Part shown: positions 1-9,171 of the stretch, piece after piece
Numbering within the stretch: position 1 is the stretch's first letter
How the letters are laid out: every line of letters starts with the position of its first letter
Assembly: GCF_042654605.1 (NCBI RefSeq)
Contig: NZ_JBHSGT010000063.1
Coordinates: 71,078-135,077, forward strand
Reading direction: 5' to 3'
DNA: 64,000 nt
Source of the DNA: Enterococcus_I eurekensis
GTDB taxonomy: Bacteria; Bacillota; Bacilli; Lactobacillales; Enterococcaceae
Notes under the pieces: model-generated
The model's database searches: none
What the model was told of the DNA's origin: nothing
What the model saw: the letters and a program-made list of their open reading frames with translations, nothing else
Position numbers and translations under genes: made by a program

Positions 1-718
1 CTGCTTCCGCATCAATTTTCATCCGTTCCGCTCTTGCTTCGGCATCAATTTTTGTTTGTTTCGAACGTGCTTCGGCATCGATTTCCATTTCAGAGGCTTT
101 AGCTTCTGAGTCTAAAATAACGGAATGCTTACGACCTTCTGATAAGGTAATCATTGATTCCTTGTCACGCGATGCGGTAATTAATTTATTCATTGAGTTA
201 ATAATTTCATCTGAAACCAAAATTTCACCGATATTAATTCGGTCAATCGCTAATCCATAGCCCGCAGTAATATCTTTAATCGATTCATAAAGTGCCACGT
301 TAATTTCTTCTGTTCCATTCAACACTTCATTTAAATCCATTTTCCCGATAATTCCACGTAAATTTGATTGTGCATCTTGAATCATCGCGGTTACGGAATC
401 TTCGTTATCATAAACAAACGCGCGAACATCCGTCACATGGTATTTAATCGCCTCATCAATTTGAACAATTACGTTATCGCGTGTAATCGCACTTTGGGGT
501 GGAATTTCTAACGGTACTTGTTTCAACGAAACTCTTTGACGAACAGTATATAAAATCGGAATTAAGAAATGTAACCCCGGATCCAAGGTTCTAACAAAGC
601 GTCCAAAACTTTCTACGACCTTGACCTCTCCTTGATGAACAACAACCGCAATACTTGATAATAACCAGATAATCATTGCTAAAACAAAAATAAATAATAA
701 AACTTGTACGATAAACAC
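1..718 (-). CDS. Stomatin/prohibitin-like SPFH-domain membrane protein (partial, runs off the left edge)
   Basis: The frame stays open to the window edge, so the C-terminus is missing. A GTG start at 718 is preceded by AGGAGG at 7 nt. Residues 2-22 form one hydrophobic membrane segment, followed by an SPFH/band 7 domain (VVVHQGEVKVVESFGRF, then LDPGLHFLIP, and later RVSLKQVPLEIPPQSAITRD). The visible end is a repeated DAEAR/DAEAKA coiled coil, typical of stomatin/QmcA proteins. The family forms oligomeric scaffolds at the membrane and is often paired with NfeD proteins. The gene just upstream (740-973) has an NfeD-like fold pattern, which fits. The family call is secure; the exact role is not. 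Confidence 0.85.
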   Translation of the reverse strand, partial: MFIVQVLLFIFVLAMIIWLLSSIAVVVHQGEVKVVESFGRFVRTLDPGLHFLIPILYTVRQRVSLKQVPLEIPPQSAITRDNVIVQIDEAIKYHVTDVRAFVYDNEDSVTAMIQDAQSNLRGIIGKMDLNEVLNGTEEINVALYESIKDITAGYGLAIDRINIGEILVSDEIINSMNKLITASRDKESMITLSEGRKHSVILDSEAKASEMEIDAEARSKQTKIDAEARAERMKIDAEA

Positions 719-739
719 TTCTTTTCCTCCTCCTTTAAC

Positions 740-973
740 TTAAATAACAATAAAGTCTTCGCTTTCTTCAATTAAATAATCATTGACTCGCACATAGGCA
801 ATTCCATTATCAATCGAAAAAATCTCCAACATACTACCTTCTATCGGTTTTCCCTCAATCACAACATATTCAATATAACGCCCATTCGCCGGAATGATTC
901 CTCGGGATTTCCCATTTTTACTCTTAAAATACTTACCCAACAACTTGTTATCCAAGTAGTGCACGTATTCCAA
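740..973 (-). CDS. Small NfeD-C-like OB-fold protein
   Basis: A 77-residue soluble protein with no signal peptide or membrane segment. It alternates short beta-type stretches with glycines (GIIPANGRYIEYVVIEGKPI, then GSMLEIFSIDNGIAYVRV). This spacing resembles the C-terminal OB domain of NfeD proteins. It lies 21 nt upstream of the stomatin-like gene on the same strand, so the two probably form an operon. NfeD-stomatin pairs are widespread, but here only the soluble domain is present. The similarity is judged by eye; a plain hypothetical protein is the alternative. Confidence 0.6.
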   Translation of the reverse strand: MEYVHYLDNKLLGKYFKSKNGKSRGIIPANGRYIEYVVIEGKPIEGSMLEIFSIDNGIAYVRVNDYLIEESEDFIVI

Positions 974-1103
974 CTCCTTCTATTGCTCAGATATTATTCA
1001 TTGTACCATTTCTTATGGACGAGAAAAACAAAAACAAGGAATAATTGATTGCTTTTTATTATTTTAAAAGCAGAACACTCCTACCTCACTCTCATAGAAT
1101 TGT

Positions 1104-1132
1104 TTGACTCTTAATGAATCTATTGTTATGAT
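1104..1132 (+). promoter_or_regulatory. Sigma-A promoter for the acetyltransferase
   Basis: TTGACT at 1104-1109 and TATGAT at 1127-1132 are separated by 17 nt. The predicted transcript starts about 25 nt before the gene at 1166. Confidence 0.75.
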
Positions 1133-1165
1133 GAACGGTAAAATTTCATAGGAAGGGGTTTGTAA

Positions 1166-1618
1166 ATGCACTTAAATGTTAGAGAAATAAAAACAGAAGA
1201 TTTTTCCACATGTGCTAATATTTTAGTCGAAGCATATAACGGGGAACCGTGGAATAACTCATGGACTAAAAAAGAAGCGCTTCTTAGAATCGAAGCCACA
1301 ATGAGCGGCTTTAATTCACGAGGGTATGTCATTGAGCAAAATAATAAAATTATTTCGATGTGTTTAGGTAGAATTGATTATTACTACGGAAATTGGAGTC
1401 AATTTTGTATTGATGAGTTTAACGTTCTCCCTTCTCTACAAGGAAAAGGTATTGGAGGAAGACTACTCCAATTTGTTACTAACGTAATGAAGGATGAACA
1501 AATAAACAAAATTTTTCTTATGACCGGCGGCAAACAAGCGGCACAATTTTATACAAAACAGGGATTTGTCACGTCCCATGAAGGTAGCGCCTTGGAGTAT
1601 GATTTACAAAACAATTAA
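1166..1618 (+). CDS. GNAT-family N-acetyltransferase
   Basis: A 150-residue protein of normal GNAT length. The acetyl-CoA binding motif A is visible as LQGKGIGGRLLQFV (about residues 92-105), after the beta-strand FCIDEFNVLPS. The C-terminal AAQFYTKQGFV is the usual motif B region. The start follows a GGAAGGGG ribosome binding site and a strong promoter. It is monocistronic, ending at a hairpin terminator. The acceptor substrate cannot be deduced; members of the family acetylate antibiotics, amines, peptides or proteins. Confidence 0.85.
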   Translation: MHLNVREIKTEDFSTCANILVEAYNGEPWNNSWTKKEALLRIEATMSGFNSRGYVIEQNNKIISMCLGRIDYYYGNWSQFCIDEFNVLPSLQGKGIGGRLLQFVTNVMKDEQINKIFLMTGGKQAAQFYTKQGFVTSHEGSALEYDLQNN

Positions 1619-1623
1619 AAAAT

Positions 1624-1679
1624 CAACTACTGATTGTCTTGCGTCAATTGACAGATAAACAATCAGTAGTTGCTTTTTA
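1624..1679 (+). terminator. Intrinsic terminator after the acetyltransferase
   Basis: CAACTACTGATTGT (1624-1637) pairs perfectly with 1659-1672 and is followed by CTTTTTATT. Confidence 0.8.
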
Positions 1680-1705
1680 TTAAAACCTCTAAACACTCAT
1701 AAAAT

Positions 1706-2203
1706 AGCCTCTTAAACAAAACGGCATTTTCTGAGCAGACTCTCAGAGATAAGTCACATTCGATAAAAATGAAAAAACCATTTTTTCGAAGGTTATTCTT
1801 ATCTTTCAAGTCTAAACACTCATAAAATAGCCTCTTATTTAAAACGGTATAAATTGAAGCAGTGTTTCGGTAATAAGTCAGAATCTTTTTGAAAGTACAG
1901 AACACTTTCAAACGATTCTTTACTTATTACTCACCCCTAATCGCTTCATTTATAACCTCTTATTTAAAACGGTATAAAAAAAGCAATGACTCGGTAATAA
2001 GCCGAAATCTTTTCGAAAGAAAAAACACTTTCGAAAGATTTTTTTGCTTATTACTCGTCATTGATCGCTTTTTATTATAACCTCTTATTTAAAACGGTAT
2101 AAAAAAAGCAATGACTCGGTAATAAGCCGAAATCTTTTCGAAAGAAAAAACACTTTCGAAAGATTTTTTTGCTTATTACTCGTCATTGATCGCTTTTTAT
2201 TAT
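1706..2203. repeat. Tandem array of four ~125-bp palindromic units at the leuS 3' end
   Basis: Units are 1706-1828 (123 bp, degenerate), 1829-1953 (125 bp, degenerate), 1954-2078 and 2079-2203 (125 bp each, identical by eye). Each unit is a long imperfect inverted repeat: AAAGCAATGACTCGGTAATAAG on the left pairs with CTTATTACTCGTCATTGATCGC on the right, around an inner CTTTTCGAAAG / CTTTCGAAAG hairpin. The repeat border AACCTCTTA is repeated at 2204-2212 and supplies the leuS stop codon. No protein in any frame looks real. It may act as a stacked terminator or RNA stabiliser. A second array with the same plan but a different sequence lies at 48659-49024. Confidence 0.9.
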
Positions 2204-2209
2204 AACCTC

Positions 2210-4624
2210 TTAATTTGCTACAATATTTACTAATTTCTTCGGTACGGCGATGACTTTGCGGATGGTTTTTCCATCGAGTTGTGCTTGAACATCAGTGTCA
2301 GCGGTTGCTAATGCTTCTAGTTCTTCGCGAGTTGCTTCGACTGGTACCATCATTTTCGCACGAACTTTTCCGTTAATTTGAACAACGATTTCCACTTCAT
2401 CTTCAACTAATGCTGCTTCATCGAATGTTGGCCAAGGAACATAAGTTAAACTTTCTTTATGTCCTAAAATCGCCCATAATTCTTCACCAATGTGTGGTGT
2501 AATTGGTGCTAATAATTGAACAAAACCTTCTAAGTATTCAAATGGTAAAGCATCGACTTTATAAGCTTCATTCACAAAGACCATTAATTGAGAGATAGCT
2601 GTATTAAAGCGTAAAGCTGTCATATCTTCAGTGACTTTTTTAACGGTTTGATGGTAAACTTTGGTTAATTTTCCATCATTAATGGTTGTTACACGATCAC
2701 GCATTTTGCCATTTTCATCGACAATTAAGCGCCATACGCGGTCTAAGAATTTACGGCTTCCTTCTAAACCATTTTCATTCCAAGCAATCGCAGCATCTAA
2801 TGGACCCATGAACATTTCATAAAGTCTTAGAGTATCAGCACCATATTTATTTACAACGTCGTCTGGATTAATCACGTTACCGCGAGATTTAGACATTTTT
2901 TCGTTATTTTCGCCTAAAATCATTCCTTGGTTGTAAAGTTTTTGGAATGGCTCGCTTGTTGGAACCACACCGATATCGTATAAGAATTTATGCCAGAAAC
3001 GAGCATAAAGCAAATGCAATACCGCATGTTCTGCGCCACCAATATAAATATCCACTGGTAACCAACGTTCTAATTTTTCGTAGCTTGCGATTTCATTTTT
3101 GTTATGTGGATCGATGAAACGTAAGAAGTACCATGAGCTACCTGCCCATTGTGGCATTGTATTTGTTTCGCGACGACCTTTCATTCCTGTTTCTGGATCA
3201 ACAACATTTACCCATTCGGTAATATTTGCCAATGGTGATTCACCTGTACCACTTGGATGAATATCATCTGTTACTGGTAAACGTAGTGGCAATTCTTCTA
3301 CTGGAACAGTTGTTGTTGTGCCATCTTCCCAATGAATTACAGGAATTGGTTCACCCCAATAACGTTGACGTGAGAATAACCAATCACGTAGACGGTAGCT
3401 GACTTCTTTTTTACCAATACCTTTTTCTTCTAACCATTCATTCATCGTTTGAATGGCTGTTTCTTTATCCATACCATTTAAGAAATCAGAGTTTATGTGT
3501 GCACCATCACCCACAAAAGCGGCTTCTTCAATGTTTCCACCTTCAAGTACTGGAATAATTTCAATATCAAAAGTTTTGGCAAAATCATAATCACGTTCAT
3601 CATGTGCGGGCACAGCCATGATTGCACCTGTACCGTATGATGCTAAAACGTAATCTGAAATCCAAATCGGTACTTCTTTTCCGTTGACTGGGTTAATCGC
3701 ATAAGCACCTGTGAAGACACCGGTTTTTTCTTTGACTAATTCTGTACGTGTTAAATCTGATTTTTTACTAGCTTCTGTAATATACGCATCAATCGCTGCT
3801 TTTTGCTCAGGTGTTGTAATTTCTTGAACTAAGTCAAGTTCTGGTGCTAGTACACAGTAAGTAGCACCGAATAATGTATCTGGACGTGTAGTGAAGACCG
3901 TAAAGTCTGCATCGTGGTTAGCAACTTTAAAAGTAACATTGGCTCCATATGAACGACCAATCCAGTTGCGTTGCATTTCTTTAATGCTTTCTGGCCAATC
4001 TAAATCATCTAAATCGTCGAGTAAACGATCCGCGTATTCCGTAATTTTTAACATCCATTGACGCATAGGTTTGCGGATAACTTCGTGATTTCCACGTTCA
4101 CTCTTACCATCAATGACTTCTTCATTTGAGATAACTGTTCCTAATGCTGGTACCCAGTTAACGGCAACTTCCGCTTCATAGGCTAAACCTTTTTCATATA
4201 ATTTTGTAAAGATCCATTGTGTCCATTTATAGTACTCTGGATCCGTTGTATTAATTTCACGATTCCAATCATAACTGAAGCCTAATGAATTGATTTGGCG
4301 ACGGAAAGTTTCGATATTCTTTTTGGTAAATTCCGCAGGGTCATTCCCAGTATCTAACGCGTATTGCTCCGCTGGTAAACCAAAAGCATCCCAACCCATT
4401 GGGTGTAAAACATTGTAACCTTGGCTACGTTTCATACGTGATAAAATATCCGTTGCTGTATATCCTTCTGGATGTCCTACGTGAAGACCTTGACCTGATG
4501 GGTAAGGAAACATGTCTAATGCATAAAATTTTGGTTTTTCTGAACTGTCCGTTGTATTAAAGCTATTGTTTTTCGCCCAATACTTTTGCCATTTCTTTTC
4601 TACTTCTTTGTGATTGTAGTTCAC
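2210..4624 (-). CDS. leuS: Leucyl-tRNA synthetase
   Basis: An 804-residue class I aminoacyl-tRNA synthetase that charges tRNA-Leu in the cytoplasm. The HIGH-type signature is in MFPYPSGQGLHVGHPEGYTA (about residues 38-57). The KMSKS loop appears as KMSKSRGNVINPDD near residue 576. The editing (CP1) domain contains TTRPDTLFGATY and VPAHDERDYDFA. Length is normal for the bacterial enzyme. The gene is monocistronic, controlled by the T-box leader upstream, and ends inside the first unit of the palindromic array. Confidence 0.98.
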   Translation of the reverse strand: MNYNHKEVEKKWQKYWAKNNSFNTTDSSEKPKFYALDMFPYPSGQGLHVGHPEGYTATDILSRMKRSQGYNVLHPMGWDAFGLPAEQYALDTGNDPAEFTKKNIETFRRQINSLGFSYDWNREINTTDPEYYKWTQWIFTKLYEKGLAYEAEVAVNWVPALGTVISNEEVIDGKSERGNHEVIRKPMRQWMLKITEYADRLLDDLDDLDWPESIKEMQRNWIGRSYGANVTFKVANHDADFTVFTTRPDTLFGATYCVLAPELDLVQEITTPEQKAAIDAYITEASKKSDLTRTELVKEKTGVFTGAYAINPVNGKEVPIWISDYVLASYGTGAIMAVPAHDERDYDFAKTFDIEIIPVLEGGNIEEAAFVGDGAHINSDFLNGMDKETAIQTMNEWLEEKGIGKKEVSYRLRDWLFSRQRYWGEPIPVIHWEDGTTTTVPVEELPLRLPVTDDIHPSGTGESPLANITEWVNVVDPETGMKGRRETNTMPQWAGSSWYFLRFIDPHNKNEIASYEKLERWLPVDIYIGGAEHAVLHLLYARFWHKFLYDIGVVPTSEPFQKLYNQGMILGENNEKMSKSRGNVINPDDVVNKYGADTLRLYEMFMGPLDAAIAWNENGLEGSRKFLDRVWRLIVDENGKMRDRVTTINDGKLTKVYHQTVKKVTEDMTALRFNTAISQLMVFVNEAYKVDALPFEYLEGFVQLLAPITPHIGEELWAILGHKESLTYVPWPTFDEAALVEDEVEIVVQINGKVRAKMMVPVEATREELEALATADTDVQAQLDGKTIRKVIAVPKKLVNIVAN

Positions 4625-4651
4625 GATAACATTCTCCTCTTCAAAAATAAT

Positions 4652-4905
4652 AAAAAAGTCCTATAAAAAGCATAATTGCTCTTTATAGGACGTTAAAGAC
4701 GTGGTACCACCTAAATTCACTAGTTATAAACTAGCCTCAACGTGTTAACGGTCGTCACCGTATCCAATCTACTAAGGTTCAATCGGATATGCACTCAAAG
4801 GCGAGTTCAAAAGATTCTATGTACATTTCCACCAACCATGTACTCTCTATATCAGAAGGGCTTTCTACTATTCCTTTTCAAATGTGTTTAATATTTGAAC
4901 TTACG
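4652..4905 (-). promoter_or_regulatory. Leucine T-box riboswitch leader of leuS
   Basis: Read on the minus strand, the leader contains the T-box sequence AGGTGGTACCACG (about 4700-4713). A terminator hairpin built on GTCCTATAAAGAGC with a T-run follows (4652-4693). Upstream, stem I shows an AGAGAGTACA segment and a GGTGGAAATGTACA segment. The specifier loop GAACTCGCC carries CTC at 4805-4803, a leucine codon. Uncharged tRNA-Leu should pair with CTC and the T-box to form the antiterminator, so leuS is expressed on leucine starvation. Confidence 0.93.
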
Positions 4906-4908
4906 TGT

Positions 4909-4937
4909 ATACTAGCAAATTTTACTAGGCTTTTCAA
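4909..4937 (-). promoter_or_regulatory. Promoter of the leuS T-box transcript
   Basis: On the minus strand, TTGAAA (4937-4932) is followed after 17 nt by TAGTAT (4914-4909), just upstream of stem I. Confidence 0.65.
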
Positions 4938-4944
4938 TCCTTTT

Positions 4945-6732
4945 TTAAACTTTTAATGTTTGACCCACATAAATTATGTCTGATTTCAAATTATTTGTTG
5001 TTTTTAATTGTTGAATCGAAACACCGTAACGTTCAGAAATCGCCCATAAGCTATCACCACTTACCACTTTATGTGATTGATTGTTCGATGGCGTTACTGG
5101 TTTATTTTGAACTTGATTGTTTGCATTTGCTGTATTGGCTGTTGATTTCTTAATAATTAACTTTTGACCTGGGTGAATCAAATCACCTTTAATGTTATTT
5201 AAACTACGCAATTGATCCATTGAAATCCCATGATTATTCGCAATTAACCAAACCGAATCACCTGATTTTACCGTATACGTTTGATTACTTGTTGACGGTT
5301 TTTGACCTGTTCCCACATTCGTTGGTGGGGTTGGTTTCGCTAGATTCGTCAGCGGCGTTGGGTTAATGGTTAAACTCGTGCCTTTTTTGACAATTAACTT
5401 TTGACCTGGGTGAATCAAATCACCCTTGATGTTGTTCCAGCTACGCAATTGATCCATTGAAATCCCATGGTTATTTGCAATTAACCAAACTGAATCGCCT
5501 GATTTTACCGTATACGTTTGGTTGCTTGTTGACGGTTTTTGACCTGTTCCCACATTCGTTGGTGGGGTTGGTTTTGCTGGATTCGTCGGTGGCGTTGGAT
5601 TCGTCGTTGAACCCGTGCCTTTTTTTACAATCAACTTTTGGCCTGGATAAATGAAGTCACCTTTGATGTTATTCCAACTACGTAATTGATCCATTGAAAT
5701 CCCATGGTTATTCGCAATTAACCAAATTGAATCCCCTGATTTTACCGTATAGGTTTGATTACTTGTTGATGGTTTTTGGCCTGTGCCTACATTCGTCGGC
5801 GGATTTGGATTTTCAACTGGTGGTAACGGTGTTAACTCATCCGTTGCCCCTTTTTTAACAACTAGTTTTTGACCAGGGTGAATCAAATCGCCTTTAATGT
5901 TATTCCAACTACGTAATTGATCCATGGTAATCCCATGACGATTCGCAATTGACCAGACGGAATCCCCTGATTTCACCGTATAAGTTGCTGCCCCTTGGCT
6001 ATTACTATTACCTGGATGGCTTGGCTGTTCTGGTACACTTGGTGTTGTCGGATTCCCCGTAGCCGGCGTATCAAAACGAGTTAATTGATACGCTTCGATA
6101 ACGTTGTTTAATTTAGAAGCATAACTTGGATCTGTCGCGTAACGACCAGTTAACCAAGCTGTAGCATCACGATAGCTTGTCGTATTACTCTTCCAAGCGC
6201 CCGCATAATAATAAACACCATGTTGTAATGATACATTTCTTAAAGTATAAGCGTTATCCGCAAACGATTCAGCAAATGATGGGTATTTACGGAAAGGTTC
6301 ATTTTTCGTTACCCATTGACCATTTAAATACTCCAAAGTACTCATATACACCGTTTGACCTTGATAACTTCCTTTAATACCAAACAAATTATAGTTCGGT
6401 GCTTGTGACAAGGTACTACCGCCCCAACCACTTTCGATAATTGCTTGAGCAATCATCACGGAAGCATATAAATCATTGGCATTTGCTATAGATACCGCAT
6501 GTTGTGAAACCATTGAAATGAATACTTGTGGATCCATTGTATTTGCGCTGATTTCTTCAGTAACTGTATCTGTTTCATCCGCAAGTACTGTAACGATTGG
6601 TGATAGTGGCGCAACTGCTGAAATTGCCGTGATTGTTGTACCTAAAACAGCCGCACTTTTTTTCATATTGCGATAAAAAGTCCGTTGTTCTTCTATTTTT
6701 CGACGTTCTTTACGTGACAAAGACTCTCCCAT
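4945..6732 (-). CDS. Secreted peptidoglycan hydrolase: GH73 glucosaminidase with five LysM modules
   Basis: A 595-residue autolysin. The N-terminus is a long signal sequence (basic RKERRKIEEQ region, then a hydrophobic core ending near VLADE). A GH73 N-acetylglucosaminidase domain covers about residues 67-220, with the catalytic glutamate in AIIESGWGGSTLS and the NYNLFGIKG motif. Five LysM peptidoglycan-binding modules follow (YTVKSGDS...GQKLIVKKG), joined by proline/threonine-rich linkers; modules 2-4 are almost identical including their PPTNVGTGQKPSTSN linkers. The plan matches enterococcal autolysin/muramidase-2 proteins, which split daughter cells. The Shine-Dalgarno GGAGG sits only 2 nt from the ATG, unusually close. 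Confidence 0.92.
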   Translation of the reverse strand: MGESLSRKERRKIEEQRTFYRNMKKSAAVLGTTITAISAVAPLSPIVTVLADETDTVTEEISANTMDPQVFISMVSQHAVSIANANDLYASVMIAQAIIESGWGGSTLSQAPNYNLFGIKGSYQGQTVYMSTLEYLNGQWVTKNEPFRKYPSFAESFADNAYTLRNVSLQHGVYYYAGAWKSNTTSYRDATAWLTGRYATDPSYASKLNNVIEAYQLTRFDTPATGNPTTPSVPEQPSHPGNSNSQGAATYTVKSGDSVWSIANRHGITMDQLRSWNNIKGDLIHPGQKLVVKKGATDELTPLPPVENPNPPTNVGTGQKPSTSNQTYTVKSGDSIWLIANNHGISMDQLRSWNNIKGDFIYPGQKLIVKKGTGSTTNPTPPTNPAKPTPPTNVGTGQKPSTSNQTYTVKSGDSVWLIANNHGISMDQLRSWNNIKGDLIHPGQKLIVKKGTSLTINPTPLTNLAKPTPPTNVGTGQKPSTSNQTYTVKSGDSVWLIANNHGISMDQLRSLNNIKGDLIHPGQKLIIKKSTANTANANNQVQNKPVTPSNNQSHKVVSGDSLWAISERYGVSIQQLKTTNNLKSDIIYVGQTLKV

Positions 6733-6875
6733 TACCTTACCTCCGATATTAATTTACAAAACTCATAACTTTAGTATACCTGTTCCTTTTTCTTAAGAAA
6801 AGTTTAACAGCTATTTTTTTTGAATTGTAATCTGGCTGTAACACGTTATACATCTAATTTACTTTCATCAGACTC

Positions 6876-6903
6876 TTGCGAAATCTACTAGCTACGGTAT
6901 ACT
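6876..6903 (+). promoter_or_regulatory. Promoter for the PAP2 gene
   Basis: TTGCGA (6876-6881) and TATACT (6898-6903) with a 16-nt spacer, 75 nt before the gene. Confidence 0.6.
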
Positions 6904-6978
6904 AAAAAAGATTTCAACATTTAATTTATCGGTTACTTTTGTTTTTATCAAAATAACGATCAATCGAAAGGAATTTTT

Positions 6979-7629
6979 ATGAAAAATAAACTTTATTATC
7001 AATTTGCTGGCAGCTGCTTTTTACTAGGTTTTACTATTTTAGGTTATTTTGTTAAATCCTTTCCTAAATTCATTCAACCCTTTGACCAATGGCTAACAGG
7101 AATGATTTACAATGTGAATGATTCGTTCACCCCTTTTTTCGTATGGGTTACAAAATTTGCGAATCCTTCGACGATCATTATCTTATTTCTAGCAGTCTTG
7201 TTCGTGCTTATTTATGGAAAACAATACGCAGAGGCAATTTGGTTTGGCCTAGGGGTTGTTGGGATAAGCGGTCTTATTAACCCATTGTTGAAGCTTGCTT
7301 TTGGCCGCGTGCGCCCAAGTCTCGAGCACCTCGTTACAGAACATAGCCTAAGTTTTCCAAGTGGTCATGCGACAGCGAGTATGATTCTTTACGGCTCCTT
7401 GATTTTCTTATTACCGATTTTTATCGAAAATAAGACACTGCGTCTAACGTTACAAATTTTATTAGGAACAGTCATTTTCACCATTGGTTTAAGCCGGATT
7501 TACCTAGGCGTGCATTACCCAACAGATGTCATCGGTGGCTTTTCATTAGCGCTTGGCTGGCTCCTTTGGTCATTTCCTGTCTATCAAGAAAAACGCTTCG
7601 TTTGGCGTTTTCAAAACAAACAACATTAA
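6979..7629 (+). CDS. PAP2-family membrane lipid phosphatase
   Basis: A 216-residue integral membrane protein with about six membrane segments. All three PAP2 motifs are present: KLAFGRVRPSL (KX6RP), SFPSGHATAS (PSGH), and SRIYLGVHYPTDVIGG (SRX5HX3D). The family removes phosphate from lipid phosphates such as phosphatidate, phosphatidylglycerol phosphate or undecaprenyl diphosphate, with its active site on the outer face. The likely substrate here is undecaprenyl diphosphate or phosphatidylglycerol phosphate, but the sequence alone does not decide. A good ribosome binding site (AAAGGAA) precedes the ATG. The next gene starts 18 nt after the stop and may be co-transcribed. Confidence 0.92.
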   Translation: MKNKLYYQFAGSCFLLGFTILGYFVKSFPKFIQPFDQWLTGMIYNVNDSFTPFFVWVTKFANPSTIIILFLAVLFVLIYGKQYAEAIWFGLGVVGISGLINPLLKLAFGRVRPSLEHLVTEHSLSFPSGHATASMILYGSLIFLLPIFIENKTLRLTLQILLGTVIFTIGLSRIYLGVHYPTDVIGGFSLALGWLLWSFPVYQEKRFVWRFQNKQH

Positions 7630-7647
7630 GAAAGAAGCGAATCGATT

Positions 7648-8613
7648 ATGTCTTTTATTTATACCGAGGATCCCAACAAACGCTATCACTCTTGGAATTA
7701 TGCGCTACGACAAGTTTTTGGCGATAAAATTTTTAAAGTGCCCATTGATGGTGGCTTTGATTGCCCAAACCGCGACGGGACCGTAGCTCATGGCGGCTGT
7801 ACGTTTTGCAGTGTTTCAGGTTCAGGCGATATGATTGTTGCGCCTGAAGATCCGATTCCGGTGCAATTCAAAAAAGAAATTGATATGATGCATCGAAAAT
7901 GGCCCGGCGTCGAACAATATATTGTTTATTTCCAAAATTTCACCAACACTCATGCCCCACTTTCCGTTATTAAAGAACGCTTTGAGCAAGTCGTGAATTT
8001 GCCGGGTGTCGTTGGTCTATCGATTGGTACACGTCCAGACTGTTTACCAGATGATGTTGTCGATTATTTGGCTGAACTCAACGAACGGTTATATTTATGG
8101 GTCGAGCTTGGCTTACAAACAACTTTTGAATCGACAAGTAAAATGATTAATCGTGCACACGATTATCAAACTTATATCGATGGTGTCGCAAAATTACGTC
8201 GCCATAACATTCGCGTTTGTACCCATTTAATTAATGGTTTGCCTGGCGAAACGAAAGAAATGATGGAAGAGAACGTTCGTCGGACAATTCTAGATTCAGA
8301 TATTCAAGGGATTAAATTGCATTTGTTGCATTTAATGAAAAATACCCGTATGTTGCGTGACTACCACGAAGGAAGGCTACAGTTGCTTTCGCAAAATGAT
8401 TATACGGAAATTGTCTGCAACCAATTGGAAATGATTCCGCAAGAAGTGATTATTCATCGGTTAACTGGCGATGCTCCTCGCGATACCATTGTTGGACCAA
8501 TGTGGAGTTTAAAAAAATGGGAAGTCCTAAATGGAATCGATCAAGAAATGCGTCGACGTGATTCTTATCAAGGGAAATTCAACGTCCGTGAAGAGGTGGT
8601 GCCCTCATGTTAA
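7648..8613 (+). CDS. mnmL: Radical SAM protein of the YtqA/MnmL family (tRNA wobble uridine modification)
   Basis: A 321-residue protein. The family signature CPNRDGTVAHGGCTFCS (about residues 35-51) carries the cysteines of the [4Fe-4S] cluster, and LSIGTRPDCLPDDVVDYLAE follows. The length and neighbour match the TIGR01212 family (B. subtilis YtqA). The family was recently linked, with YtqB/MnmM, to an alternative Gram-positive route to 5-methylaminomethyl-2-thiouridine in tRNA. It overlaps the next gene by 7 nt, so the pair is translationally coupled. The family is certain; the symbol follows that published role. Confidence 0.88.
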   Translation: MSFIYTEDPNKRYHSWNYALRQVFGDKIFKVPIDGGFDCPNRDGTVAHGGCTFCSVSGSGDMIVAPEDPIPVQFKKEIDMMHRKWPGVEQYIVYFQNFTNTHAPLSVIKERFEQVVNLPGVVGLSIGTRPDCLPDDVVDYLAELNERLYLWVELGLQTTFESTSKMINRAHDYQTYIDGVAKLRRHNIRVCTHLINGLPGETKEMMEENVRRTILDSDIQGIKLHLLHLMKNTRMLRDYHEGRLQLLSQNDYTEIVCNQLEMIPQEVIIHRLTGDAPRDTIVGPMWSLKKWEVLNGIDQEMRRRDSYQGKFNVREEVVPSC

Positions 8614-9170
8614 AAACAGCTCTACACTACAGTCGCCAACTCTTACAAGAAGTCTTACAGCCTGGTGACATTGCCGTTGATGCGACAATGGGTAATGGTC
8701 ACGATACCCTATTCATGGCGGAATGTGTCGGAAAAACCGGCTTTGTTTATGCTTTTGATATTCAAGCACAAGCGATTGAATCAACCAAAGCTCGCTTAAC
8801 GGATACGCCTTTTGAGCAACGAGTCCAATTGATTTTTGATGGACACCAAAATCTAGCACTTTATTTACCCCAAGAAACCATCATTAAAGGCGCCATTTTC
8901 AATTTAGGTTACTTGCCGAAAAGTAATAAATCGATTATCACTTTGCCGAATACGACCAAAAAAGCCCTTGATGCTTTACTCGAACGTTTAGCACCAAAAG
9001 GACGAATTGTGATTGTCGCTTATTACGGCCATAAAGGTGGCGCAGAAGAACTACTCACCGTTCGTAATTACTGTGAGCAACTCCCACAAGAATTATACAA
9101 TGTCCTAAATTACCAATTCATTAATCAAAAGAACCAACCACCAATTTTATTTTGTATTGAAAAAAAATAA
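8607..9170 (+). CDS. mnmM: SAM-dependent tRNA methyltransferase of the YtqB/MnmM family
   Basis: A 187-residue class I methyltransferase. The SAM-binding loop is VDATMGNGHDTLFMAE (about residues 24-39), and the family motif is NLGYLPKSNKSIIT (about 98-111), both typical of YtqB (formerly called rRNA methylase). MnmM methylates 5-aminomethyl-2-thiouridine in tRNA. The overlap with mnmL supports joint function: MnmL is placed upstream and MnmM performs the final methylation. Confidence 0.88.
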   Translation: MLKTALHYSRQLLQEVLQPGDIAVDATMGNGHDTLFMAECVGKTGFVYAFDIQAQAIESTKARLTDTPFEQRVQLIFDGHQNLALYLPQETIIKGAIFNLGYLPKSNKSIITLPNTTKKALDALLERLAPKGRIVIVAYYGHKGGAEELLTVRNYCEQLPQELYNVLNYQFINQKNQPPILFCIEKK

Positions 9171-9171
9171 G

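Noticed and set aside
1663..2080. Open frames within the leuS-side repeat array on both strands
   Set aside because: They follow the repeat sequence, have no ribosome binding sites and encode repeated low-complexity peptides.
1706..2203. CRISPR-like array
   Set aside because: The units are 125 bp, contiguous and palindromic throughout, with no unique spacers and no cas genes nearby.
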